Shown here piece after piece: positions 52,763 to 61,933 of a stretch of DNA of 64,000 bases (its first letter is position 1; the number at the start of each line of letters is the position of its first letter). The notes beneath the pieces were generated by a model. It was not told the DNA's origin, ran no database searches, and saw only the letters and a list, made by a program, of their open reading frames with translations. This stretch comes from Phycisphaerae bacterium (lineage in GTDB: Bacteria; Planctomycetota; Phycisphaerae; FEN-1346; JAACEH01), in NCBI GenBank assembly GCA_012729015.1, contig JAAYDY010000041.1, forward strand, positions 62,001 to 126,000. The letters run 5' to 3'. Position numbers and translations under genes: made by a program.

Positions 52763-55700
52763 TCAGCTATCCCACTCGTCGGTACCGAGCTTGGCCTCTT
52801 CCTCGCTCTGGATGATGATCGTCGGCTTCACCAGGATCAGCATGTTCTGGTGGCCGCGCTGGAGACCGCGGTTCGTGAACAGACGCTTCAGCGCCGGAAT
52901 CTTGCTGAAGATCGGCACGCCCGACTCCACGTCGTGCTCCTCGAACATCTTCAGACCACCGATCAGCAGCGTGCCGCCGTCGGGAACGCTCACGCTGGTC
53001 TGCATCTCGGTGATGCGAACCGTCGGCACTTCGATGACGGCCGAGGCGATACCCATGCCTGACGCGGCAGCCGAGATCGGCACCAGACGGAACGCCGGCG
53101 TCTGGGTCACCTGCGGACGCAGGTCCAGATGCACGTACCGGCGGTCGGCGCTCACGGTCGCCTTCACGTCCAGCAGCGAACCGGCCGTGATGTACTCGAT
53201 CGTCGGATCCCACGCCACGGCCGCTTCGGCCACGACCGGCTCCAGGTCGCCCACGAAGCCGAACCGCGTACCGTCGGCGATCCACGCCCGCTGACCGTTC
53301 CACAGCGTCAGCCGCGGCGCGAACAGCGTCGTCGAGCGGATGTCGGCCTGGATGGCCCGGATCAGGAAGCCCACCTGCACCTCGTCCAGGAACACGCCCG
53401 ACAGGGCCATGCCGCCCTCGTTCGCCAGGAAGTTGGCGAACGGCGCGTTCATCGACTGGAGCCCCGGCATCAGACGGTTCACGCCCATGCCGTTGGAACT
53501 GGTCGAGTTCAGCGTCAGCGGCCGGCTCTGCGCCGCGGCCGTCGTCGGCAGGCCGGTCGCCAGGTCGATCAGGCCGGGCAGGTTGTTCAGCGTGCTACCG
53601 CCCGGCAGCGTCTCCGGGTTGTCCGTCGCCAGCGGGCTCTGCCGCCAGTGGCTGTGGATGTTGTGCAGGAACGCCACGTCGAAGTCGAACGTCACGTCGT
53701 TCAGGAACGAGTCGCTGACGGTCAGGAACCGCGCCTCGATCGACACCATGATGGCCCGCTCGCGACGGAGCGATTCCAGCAGGTCGCTCAGCTTGCGATG
53801 CCCTTCGGCCGTCTGGCTGACGATCATCAAGCCGCTCTTCTCGTAGAACTCGATCGTCGCGCGGCCGCCGAGGCTCTCCCACGGCTCCGTCGACCGAACG
53901 GTCCGCTCGATCAGCTGCTGAAGCACTTCCGTCCCGGGCGTCTCGTCATCGTCGTCGTCGTCGTCGCCGAAGATGCCGCCACCGCCGCCGCCCTCGGCCC
54001 CTTCCAGCGCCTCGCTCAACTGCATACGCGGCACCGTGCGACCAAAGTCCGGAATCGGCGTAATCAGGTCCTGCACGAAATACGTCCGCACAGGAAGGTT
54101 CTCGTTCAGCTTGTCCAGGGCGCTAATCACCACCGTCCCGTCGTCCTGGATCGCATAGCCCAGGTCGCTGCCCAGGACCATCTTCAACGCCTGCTCGATT
54201 GAGATGTCCTTCTGGTCCAGCGTCATCGTCTTCTGAAGGTCGCCGCCGGCGTCCTCGATGCCGCGAGTATCGACCAGAATGTTGATCTCGCGCGGCTTGG
54301 CGCGGGCGACCTCACGGATGAAGTTCAGCACGTTTTCCAGCGTGCTCTCGGTCATGTTCAAGTGAATCGACCAGTCCACGCCGTTGATCAGCCCCTTCTG
54401 CGACATCCGACGACGCGTCTCGTTCGCCTCTTCGCTGTCGCCCTGGCTGCTGGCGACCATCGCCGCACGACGCCGCGTCAGGTCCGCCCACTCCCGGGCG
54501 TCCATGTACCGATAGATGTCGGTCCACGGCGTGGCCGACTTCTCCGTGTCCTTCAGCGCCTTGGCCGTCTCGACATTCCGGTTCACGCGGATGTTGATCG
54601 CCTGGTCCATCCCGGCCCAGTACATGCAGTCGTCGCGGAACCGCCGCGCTCGCTCGTTCTGCGCATCGATCACCAGGAGCTGGTCCAGCACGTCCGCCGC
54701 CTTCTGGTACTCCCGAACGTCGCTGTACTGCCGCGCCGTCGTCCACAGGCTCTGAATCTGACGGTCGCGGTTCTTCTGGTCGCGATCTTCACGCTCGCGG
54801 ATGCGGTCGGCAATCTGAACGTCCCGCTCGCGGTCGATCTCGGCCACGCGGTCCGCCTTCGCCTGCTCGATCGCCGCCCACAGCACCATCACTTCCTCGG
54901 TCATGTCCTCGCGCATCGTCGGGCTCAGGTACCGGTTGCCCTTGATGAACGTCTGCGCCTGACGCAGGTGATCGATCGCCGCGGCGTAATCCGCCGGCTC
55001 GCGAGCCTCGGCCTGCGCCGCCTTCGCCCGATTCAGCTCCGTACGAACCTTCGCCTCAGTCTCCTGGATCTGCACCGTGATCCAGTCGCTCTCCTTCGCC
55101 AGCAGCGACTTCGGACCCAGACCCATCATGCCGTCGGCCTTGGCCTTGCCGGCCTGTGCCGCGGCGTTGTTCGGATCCAGCGACAGGGCGTTCGTGTACG
55201 CCATCGCCGCGCGGGTCCAGTTCTGATCGTCCATCGCCTGCTTCGCGGCGGCCAACTCGGCCTCCACGCGGGCGGCTATCGCCTGACGGCGGACCGCGTC
55301 CATGTCCGTCACCGGTGCGGCCGGAACCGCCACGGGCGTCGCCGCCGGCTCCGACGTCACCACCGTCGCCGGCTGGCTCTCGGTGGCCGTCACCGACGGC
55401 GCGGGCACCATCTCGCTCAACACCGGCTCGGCCGCAGGCGCCGTCGCCGGCGCTGCCGCAGGCTCCGAGGCCGTCTCAACCGCCGGCTGCATCGCACCCG
55501 CCGATTCCGACGCATTGACAACAGGCGTGACGACATCGGGGGTGGGGGTGACGACCGGATTCGTCCCGTTGCCCTCGACGACCGGCTGCGCCGGCGTTGC
55601 GGGGGCCACGGGCTCGGCCGTCGCCGCCGGTTCCGCCGCCGGGGCCGTCACGGGCTGCTCGCCGCTCTCTTCCTGACCCCTCTTGGCGAGGATGATCAGG

Positions 55701-56089
55701 CTCTCGAGCGTCTTGGCATCCGCGGCGCCCAGATACTGCGTATTGGCATGCGCCTTGTCGAACGTGGCCAGCGCCTCGGCGTACTGCTTGTTCCGAAGGC
55801 TCAGGCGCCCGGTCTGCATCAGACCCAGCGCTTCCTGCTGCTTCGCCTGGGCCTCCCCGGCACGCTGAATGTACAGCGCCGGCTTGTCCTGGTCGAACCG
55901 GGACAGCTTCGAGGCGTCGACCTCCTTCAGGTGATCGAGCGCCTCGGCGTACTTCTTGTTATTGAACAGCTCGATGCCCTTGTCGAGATGTTCCTTGTCG
56001 GAAAGCTCCTGGGCCAGTGCGACGGCAACGCCGAGAGCCAGCGTCAACGTCGTCAGGATGGACACGAACGTCAATGAGCGCTTCAACAT
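52763..56089 (-). CDS. Secretin-family outer-membrane protein with N-terminal TPR region
   Basis: This is an 1108-residue exported protein, longer than PilQ/GspD. A signal peptide (1-26) precedes TPR-like repeats (about 34-120), a long Pro/Ala/Glu linker (about 140-265), another TPR (about 270-310) and a helical charged segment. Next come an N-domain (about 600-720, including NVLNFIREVARAKPREINIL) and a region with seven consecutive Asp near 745. The C-terminal secretin domain (about 790-1085) carries the hallmark VPDGGTLLIGGLKMF and ends LVKPTIIIQSEEE. It forms the outer-membrane channel of a type IV pilus or type II secretion system. AAGGAGGT precedes the ATG. Confidence 0.9.
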   Translation of the reverse strand: MLKRSLTFVSILTTLTLALGVAVALAQELSDKEHLDKGIELFNNKKYAEALDHLKEVDASKLSRFDQDKPALYIQRAGEAQAKQQEALGLMQTGRLSLRNKQYAEALATFDKAHANTQYLGAADAKTLESLIILAKRGQEESGEQPVTAPAAEPAATAEPVAPATPAQPVVEGNGTNPVVTPTPDVVTPVVNASESAGAMQPAVETASEPAAAPATAPAAEPVLSEMVPAPSVTATESQPATVVTSEPAATPVAVPAAPVTDMDAVRRQAIAARVEAELAAAKQAMDDQNWTRAAMAYTNALSLDPNNAAAQAGKAKADGMMGLGPKSLLAKESDWITVQIQETEAKVRTELNRAKAAQAEAREPADYAAAIDHLRQAQTFIKGNRYLSPTMREDMTEEVMVLWAAIEQAKADRVAEIDRERDVQIADRIREREDRDQKNRDRQIQSLWTTARQYSDVREYQKAADVLDQLLVIDAQNERARRFRDDCMYWAGMDQAINIRVNRNVETAKALKDTEKSATPWTDIYRYMDAREWADLTRRRAAMVASSQGDSEEANETRRRMSQKGLINGVDWSIHLNMTESTLENVLNFIREVARAKPREINILVDTRGIEDAGGDLQKTMTLDQKDISIEQALKMVLGSDLGYAIQDDGTVVISALDKLNENLPVRTYFVQDLITPIPDFGRTVPRMQLSEALEGAEGGGGGGIFGDDDDDDDETPGTEVLQQLIERTVRSTEPWESLGGRATIEFYEKSGLMIVSQTAEGHRKLSDLLESLRRERAIMVSIEARFLTVSDSFLNDVTFDFDVAFLHNIHSHWRQSPLATDNPETLPGGSTLNNLPGLIDLATGLPTTAAAQSRPLTLNSTSSNGMGVNRLMPGLQSMNAPFANFLANEGGMALSGVFLDEVQVGFLIRAIQADIRSTTLFAPRLTLWNGQRAWIADGTRFGFVGDLEPVVAEAAVAWDPTIEYITAGSLLDVKATVSADRRYVHLDLRPQVTQTPAFRLVPISAAASGMGIASAVIEVPTVRITEMQTSVSVPDGGTLLIGGLKMFEEHDVESGVPIFSKIPALKRLFTNRGLQRGHQNMLILVKPTIIIQSEEEAKLGTDEWDS

Positions 56090-56439
56090 TGGACCTCCTT
56101 AGGCAAGGCCGTCGCGGCAACCGTGTGCCGACGAGCGGCGGCCTCCCAGACACCTGGCACAAACGACCCTTATCCCTCACGTGTCGCCCGATTCTTCGGG
56201 TATGGTAATTATGAATGCCGCAAGCCAGTCGGGCTACACGCTATCCGTCCTCTTACTACTGATAACCGGGACAACCGAGCCTCCCGGCCGCACTCCCTAC
56301 GGCCGCCGTGTCCCGCAATCAGACCGGGCCAGTCTACAGCCGGCCATCCTAAAGGCAAGAAAAAACCCAGACTTAGCACGGAAATCCCCGTCGCCGGCCC
56401 CACGCCGGTCGACCCTCACGGCCGAGCCTCGCCAACGCC
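56090..56439. other. Leader/gap before the secretin gene
   Basis: 350 bases without a gene inside the pilus-like operon. It is richer in A+T around 56200-56370. A separate promoter for the secretin gene may lie here, but I cannot point to convincing boxes. Confidence 0.4.
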
Positions 56440-58287
56440 TCACCGCTGTCCCCACCCTGGCGGCGGCTCCTCCGGCGGTATCGGTTCCGGCATCTCCTCC
56501 GGCGGCGGCTCCTCGTCCCCCACCGGACCACGCGTGTCGCGGATCGTGCGGCGGCGAACCGTCTTCAACTGATCCTCCTCCGCCTTCCGGTCCTTCTCGA
56601 ACTGACCCTTGCGGTCACGGTCTTCCATGTCGATCCGCGAGTACAGACGCCCGTCGTCCCCGTCCATGCTGTAGACCAGTTTGCTGACGCGCTGCTCCCG
56701 CCCGCTGTAGATCGTCGTCGCCTCCGCCACGTCCACCACCGTCGCCGGCGCCACGAAATCCACCCGCGCACGACCCGCCACCACCCAGCCACGCTTGTCC
56801 GGCACCTCGATGTCGTACACCCGGCTGAACGCGATCGGCGAACCGATCTCGAACTGCACCGCCTTCGCCTGGTACCATTTCCCGTGAATCCACCGGAACA
56901 TGTCCACGCTCGCCTTCGGATCGCTCCCGGCCATCTGCGCCCGGCTGTTGAAGAAGAACCGCACCGGCGAATCCGCCGTCACCGCCGCGCTCGGCTCGCT
57001 CCACCGGCACGGCACCTCGATCACGAAACGCTCGTCCGCCACCGCCTGGTCCGCCGGAGCCCCGAACAGCGGGTTGAACATCTTCACCCGAACCCGGTAC
57101 TGGAACGTGCGGCCCAGGTCGTCCTTGGCCAGCACGTCGTTAAACCAGCCCTCCACTTCGATCTTCTTCGTCGGCTTCGTCGTCCCGTCCGATGCCGCCA
57201 ATTTGTCCAGATCCAGGAACCCCGTCTCCGTCGCACCCCCCTCCGCCGCGCCGCCCGTCGCCGGCCCCGACGCCCCCGCGTCCACGTCGTAGTTCAGAAT
57301 CTCATACGGCTGGAGCCACTCCTTGCCCGTCATCGCGTAGAACGGAGGCCGAAGAATGTCCGCCTGACGTTTCTGCCACACCGCACGCATCCGACGCGTC
57401 ACCGCGTCGATCACCGCACGGCGACGACGCTCGTCCGCATCCAGCACCTTCGGATCCAGATCTTCCGGATTCGGCCGCAGAGGAATCAGCACCTCTTTCT
57501 TCACCGTCTCCACGTCCGCCGGCTTGATGTCCTTCCACGGGCCGTAGCTGCCGTCCGACTGCACGTCGCGACGCTGCACCTCCACGCCCGTAAAGACCAC
57601 GTCGTTGATCGCCAGCCCTTTGGCGTGCTCCCGAATCCACGCCACCTGCTGGCTGATGTCCAGCTTGAACTGACCCGAGTTATAGAAGTAATCCGTCCCC
57701 AGGTCGCCGTCCCTCTCGCGGCCGGTGCCCACGTACCCCTTGTCCGATACCACCTTCAGCTCCGTCGGCGCGATGCGCTTCGGACGACCGTCCTTGTCCT
57801 CCAGCGGCGGAATGCGATACGGCTCGCGCACCTCGCCCTTGCCCATGATCGGCGCCTTCTGCGGCACGCGACGGTCCTCGGCGCTCACCCACTGCTGCGG
57901 CAGCGCGTCGTGCTTCCGCAGGAAGTCCGTCGAGTAATCCACCTCCGGCAGGAACGAACGGTCCGCGATCTCCGGGTAGCGGGCGATCTCGCCCGGCAAC
58001 TCCTTGCGGAAATAAGGCGTCGTCTGGACCAGAGCCACCACCGCCCGCTGCTCCTCCGGCAGCGACGCCTGATCCTTCACGCCCACCAGGTACTGGTCCA
58101 CGTGCGCCTGCGACTGTTTCGCCTTCGCACGGTCCAGCGCGTCGGCCACCGAGTCGTAGGCCACCTCTGGCTTCTTGCCGCCCACGACCAACATCACGAT
58201 CGCGAAGATCAGGAAGGCCCCCGCCAGGGCCAGGAACACCTTGTCGGCGTACTTGAACACGGCGTCCTGATCGATTTTCATGGCCAT
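56440..58287 (-). CDS. Bitopic membrane protein of the secretin operon, unknown
   Basis: This is a 615-residue protein. A short cytoplasmic N-terminus is followed by one transmembrane helix (about 18-38, LALAGAFLIFAIVMLVVGG) and a large periplasmic part. The region about 395-560 is beta-rich and looks Ig/fibronectin-like (GRTFQYRVRVKMFNPLFGAP). The tail is Pro/Glu-rich. Topology and position between a PilO-like gene and the secretin suggest a PilP/GspC-like linker between the inner-membrane platform and the secretin, but there is no clear sequence match to those families. Confidence 0.75.
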   Translation of the reverse strand: MAMKIDQDAVFKYADKVFLALAGAFLIFAIVMLVVGGKKPEVAYDSVADALDRAKAKQSQAHVDQYLVGVKDQASLPEEQRAVVALVQTTPYFRKELPGEIARYPEIADRSFLPEVDYSTDFLRKHDALPQQWVSAEDRRVPQKAPIMGKGEVREPYRIPPLEDKDGRPKRIAPTELKVVSDKGYVGTGRERDGDLGTDYFYNSGQFKLDISQQVAWIREHAKGLAINDVVFTGVEVQRRDVQSDGSYGPWKDIKPADVETVKKEVLIPLRPNPEDLDPKVLDADERRRRAVIDAVTRRMRAVWQKRQADILRPPFYAMTGKEWLQPYEILNYDVDAGASGPATGGAAEGGATETGFLDLDKLAASDGTTKPTKKIEVEGWFNDVLAKDDLGRTFQYRVRVKMFNPLFGAPADQAVADERFVIEVPCRWSEPSAAVTADSPVRFFFNSRAQMAGSDPKASVDMFRWIHGKWYQAKAVQFEIGSPIAFSRVYDIEVPDKRGWVVAGRARVDFVAPATVVDVAEATTIYSGREQRVSKLVYSMDGDDGRLYSRIDMEDRDRKGQFEKDRKAEEDQLKTVRRRTIRDTRGPVGDEEPPPEEMPEPIPPEEPPPGWGQR

Positions 58288-58418
58288 CGCTTCGTCCTCC
58301 GGTCCGTCGCTGCTTCCGGCCGCGGAACCCTCGCGGAACCCCGGCGCGCAGATTGAAGTTCACCTCACCGCCGCATCCGCCGGCCGACACACCACCACGA
58401 CCGGCGACTCTCGGCTCC

Positions 58419-59594
58419 TCAGGCCCCCGACCCCGTCGACCCCGCCGACTGTTCCGCCGGCAGCGTCGGACGACCCGTCCCGTAGAAGATCAGGCTCTCG
58501 CCCACCACCGTCACCTGGGCCAGCGGCCGCGGCCCGTACGTCATCAAACGCGACGGCACCGAGTCCGAGATCGTCAGCCCGTAGTTCTTGTACGCGCTGT
58601 CGGTCTCCGGAATCAGGTCCACACGAACGCTCTCCACCACGAAAAACGACCGAGTCCCCGACAACTGACGCAACAACTCGTGGTAGTTCCCCGCGTCGGC
58701 GATCACCACCAGCCGGAACGGCATCACCTTGTACTTCTCCCCGTTGTTGTTCGTCGCGTGACCCGTCAGCGTTTCCGCCCGCTTCTCCGTCTCCGTCACC
58801 TGCTCGGTCCCCGAGCCGCCGAATCCCGTGAACGCCCCCGGACGGTCCGCCAGCACCCGGTCCCGACGCCCCCCCTGGTACACCGGCGCGTCGGCACGCG
58901 GCGAATTGATCTCCGGCAGACGGTCGTACGCACGCCCGATCCCGATCTGGTGCAGTTCCTTGACCACCGCCTTCGCGATCGTCCGCATTTCCGGCGAAAT
59001 CCCCTGAGCCTGGAAATACAGATCGTTCGTCCGCTTGATCGCCTGAACGATGTCTTCCTGAATGTAAATGTCGTCCTGCGACTCCCGAAGCTGTTCGATC
59101 ACCGTCTGCTGATTCTGGTTGATCGTCGGCTCGCGTATCCACTGGGCCTTGAAAAACGCCTCCTCCTTGTACAGCATCGGCCCCGACATCCCCACCGTCG
59201 GCAGCTCCCTGTCGCTCACCGCACCAAGAACGCGAGCGAACTCCTTCATCTGAAGGTTGTACTTGTTCTTGAACTCGTACACCCGCGTGTCGCCAGGATA
59301 GTTCGGCAGCACACCGGGCACCAGCAGCGGCCAGCTCAGCGGCTTGCGCTGAGACTTCAGTATCTCCTCACGCTCCTGCTGACGGTAGGCCGCCGCCTCC
59401 TTCACGTACTCCACCGACTCCCGGTTCACCACCTGGTCGATCTTGCTCACCTTGTCGCGGCTCGTCTTGTACACCTTGATCCGAGCGTCGCTCTTGCTGC
59501 GGTTGCTGAACCACAGCACCAGCGACGGAACGCTCAGCACCACGATGACACCCAACGTCACCACCAGCCACATCTGCCGCTTAATGAACTCCAT
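58419..59594 (-). CDS. PilO-like bitopic membrane protein
   Basis: This is a 391-residue protein. One N-terminal transmembrane helix (about 8-28) is followed by a coiled coil (about 33-85), a helical middle and a C-terminal ferredoxin-like fold (about 285-345, YKVMPFRLVVIADAGNYHEL and SFFVVESVRVDLI), the pattern of PilO/GspM. In type IV pilus machines PilO pairs with PilN in the periplasm to connect PilM to the secretin. It follows the PilM-PilN fusion by 71 bases. Family assignment is by topology and context. Confidence 0.7.
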   Translation of the reverse strand: MEFIKRQMWLVVTLGVIVVLSVPSLVLWFSNRSKSDARIKVYKTSRDKVSKIDQVVNRESVEYVKEAAAYRQQEREEILKSQRKPLSWPLLVPGVLPNYPGDTRVYEFKNKYNLQMKEFARVLGAVSDRELPTVGMSGPMLYKEEAFFKAQWIREPTINQNQQTVIEQLRESQDDIYIQEDIVQAIKRTNDLYFQAQGISPEMRTIAKAVVKELHQIGIGRAYDRLPEINSPRADAPVYQGGRRDRVLADRPGAFTGFGGSGTEQVTETEKRAETLTGHATNNNGEKYKVMPFRLVVIADAGNYHELLRQLSGTRSFFVVESVRVDLIPETDSAYKNYGLTISDSVPSRLMTYGPRPLAQVTVVGESLIFYGTGRPTLPAEQSAGSTGSGA

Positions 59595-59665
59595 GAGGAT
59601 GTCTCCTGGATACGTCCTGCCGAAAGCTCGTCCCGCTCAACCTCGACCCGCGGCCCCCCAGACGC

Positions 59666-61681
59666 TCACTGATAGCCCGGCGGTGGCAGCTCCGGAGGCA
59701 TGCTCATGCCGTCCGGCGACACCCCCGTCGTCGGCTCCTGGTACCCCACCTCTTTGTTCAGCTGCTTCAGGTTGATGTAGTAACGAACGTGGAACCACAC
59801 GTCACGGCCTCGCCACGGACGCTTCGCCTGCGGACCCTCGGGCTCCTTGCCCGTGCGGCTCGCCGCCGCCGCGGCAGCCATCGGATCCGACAGCTTCAAC
59901 GCCGGATCCTCCTTCTCATACGGGTAATCCGGTGCGTTGCGGTATTCCTCGATGATCGACACCGGCTTGTACCCCTGAAGCACGCCCCCGTTGCCGATCT
60001 CCAGCGACGCCAACCGGTTCTTCACACGCTGCTCCACCACCGACGCCGACAGCTCCCCGGGCTGACGCGGCGCCGTCCCCTGAAGATGCACGATCATGAT
60101 CGGCACCTTGTCCGCATCCGACACCGGCGCCGCCGGGCTCGCCGGGTCCGCCGCAGGCGTCGCATAGTCGAACCGCGTCCACACCTTCGTCAGCTCCACC
60201 ACCTGGAGCTGCTCCCACGGAACCGCCGGCGAATCCGGATTGAACTCCCGATACGGCTCGTACTGCGGCGACTGCGTCGTGGCCGTCCAGATGGCCCCGA
60301 GCACCTGGTACCAGATGTCCCGGTACTGCTCCACATCCAGGTACTTCGCCAGTTCCGCCTGTTTGGCCTTCAGCTCTGCCGCCGCCGCCTGGCTCTCCGA
60401 CACCAGCTTCGAGTTGGCGTCCACAAAATCCGCCACCTTCGGCAGCACCCCGCCCTTGGCGTTGTCCGGATGGCCGATGCTCCAGTCGTCCGACGGCGTC
60501 GTCGCACGCAGCGACCCGAACGAACCCGCCGCCAGCAACGCAAAGCCCGCCACCACCGCCGCCGCCGCCGCAAACACAAACGGACGCTTCCGCTTCAGTT
60601 CCTTCTCTTTCAGTATCTCCGGAGGCAACAGGCTCGTGTTGATCGAGCCCAGACCCAGACCCTGCAACGCCAGGCCGTAGGCCACCCCGAAGCTCAGCAC
60701 GTTCTCCTTGAACACCGGCGCCCCCAGCACCGAGTCCCCCGTCAGAGCGTTGAACTGCTCCACCTTCGCCACCTCGACCCCGAGGTTCTGCGACAGGTAC
60801 TTCTGCAACCCCGGAAGGTGGAACGAGCTGCCCATCGCCAGCACCCGGTCGATCCGGCTGTCCCGGTGCAGGCTCGTGTAGAACCCGATGCTCCGCTGCA
60901 CCTCCGTCAGCATGTCCGAAAACACCGGACGCATCGCCTGGAACACTTCCTTGGCGTGCTTGCTGTCCCCCGCGTGACGCTTCAGGTTCTCCGCCTTCGC
61001 AAACGTCAGCTTGAACGATTTCACCAGCGCCTGAGTGAAGTTGTTGCCCCCCAGCGGGAAGTTCCGGATCCACACACGGTACCCGTCGCCGATCACCAGG
61101 CTCGTGTTCTCCGCACCCACGTCGATCAGCAGCGTCGCCCCCGACCCTTCCTTGCGGTCGTACTGAAGGAAGTTGTACAACGCCACCGGCGCCATCTGGA
61201 CCACGTCCGGAACGATCTTCACCTGCGTAAAATCGTTCACGTAGTCCTGAACGATGTCACGCTTCATCGCGAAGATCCCCACCTCGATCTCCGCCGTGCC
61301 CCCGCCCGGCATCGTCATCGTCTGGTAATCCCAGATCACGTCTTCCAGATTGAACGGGATCTGCTGACGCGCTTCGTACTGAACGATCTCCGGCACCTTC
61401 CGCAGCTCCACCGGAGGCAGCTTGATGAACCGGCTGAAACTCGCCTGACCCGGCACCCCCACCACCACCTGGTCGCTGCGAACGTCGTTCCGCGACAGGA
61501 ACTTGTCCAACGCGTTGCGGATCAACTGCTCCTCGTCGGCGTCCGGCTGGCTCAGAATCTTCGCGTGCTCGATCACGTCGAACGAGACCGCTTCCACCTG
61601 GCCGCCGCTCTGGCGCAGCTTGATCGCCTTCAACGCGCACTGACCGACGTCAATGCCCCAGCATGCCTTCGATATCGCCAT
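59666..61681 (-). CDS. pilM: PilM-PilN fusion, type IV pilus/secretion inner-membrane platform
   Basis: This is a 671-residue protein. Residues 1-345 are an actin-fold PilM: WGIDVGQCALKAIKL, QVVVGVPGQASFSRFIKLPP, PFNLEDVIWDY and TLLIDVGAENTSLVIGDG. Directly after comes the PilN N-terminal signature NTSLLPPEI and a transmembrane helix (about 365-387), then a periplasmic PilN-like region with coiled coil. Separate PilM and PilN normally bind through that Asn-Leu-Leu-Pro peptide; here they are covalently joined. GGAGGAC precedes the ATG at 61681. It is the first gene of the operon leading to the secretin. Confidence 0.9.
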   Translation of the reverse strand: MAISKACWGIDVGQCALKAIKLRQSGGQVEAVSFDVIEHAKILSQPDADEEQLIRNALDKFLSRNDVRSDQVVVGVPGQASFSRFIKLPPVELRKVPEIVQYEARQQIPFNLEDVIWDYQTMTMPGGGTAEIEVGIFAMKRDIVQDYVNDFTQVKIVPDVVQMAPVALYNFLQYDRKEGSGATLLIDVGAENTSLVIGDGYRVWIRNFPLGGNNFTQALVKSFKLTFAKAENLKRHAGDSKHAKEVFQAMRPVFSDMLTEVQRSIGFYTSLHRDSRIDRVLAMGSSFHLPGLQKYLSQNLGVEVAKVEQFNALTGDSVLGAPVFKENVLSFGVAYGLALQGLGLGSINTSLLPPEILKEKELKRKRPFVFAAAAAVVAGFALLAAGSFGSLRATTPSDDWSIGHPDNAKGGVLPKVADFVDANSKLVSESQAAAAELKAKQAELAKYLDVEQYRDIWYQVLGAIWTATTQSPQYEPYREFNPDSPAVPWEQLQVVELTKVWTRFDYATPAADPASPAAPVSDADKVPIMIVHLQGTAPRQPGELSASVVEQRVKNRLASLEIGNGGVLQGYKPVSIIEEYRNAPDYPYEKEDPALKLSDPMAAAAAASRTGKEPEGPQAKRPWRGRDVWFHVRYYINLKQLNKEVGYQEPTTGVSPDGMSMPPELPPPGYQ

Positions 61682-61836
61682 GGAAGTCCTCCGTCGACTC
61701 GATCGCAACGCCGCCGTGCCAGCGACCCGGCGAGCCCCCTGTCTGCATTCATTCACGTCGACGCGCAGCCCGGAAAGGCGCAGCACCCCTCTCCCGCTCG
61801 TGTGCTGCCGACCGGCGCCGACTCAAGCGACTTGCG

Positions 61837-61866
61837 AGTCTATCACCCGGCGCAACTGACCGTCAA
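61837..61866 (-). promoter_or_regulatory. Candidate promoter of the pilM operon
   Basis: On the minus strand TTGACG (61861-61866) and TAGACT (61837-61842) are separated by 18 bases. The leader is about 150 bases. Confidence 0.4.
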
Positions 61867-61933
61867 GCCAAAACTTCCGGACGATGCCAAGCAAGGCCCT
61901 CAACCACCACGCCCACACACAGCGACCCCCATA

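Noticed and set aside
61695..61720. TGGCACG followed by TTGC upstream of pilM (and similar strings in family C repeats) as sigma-54 promoters
   Set aside because: The distance between GG and GC is two bases too long, and sigma-54 spacing is strict.
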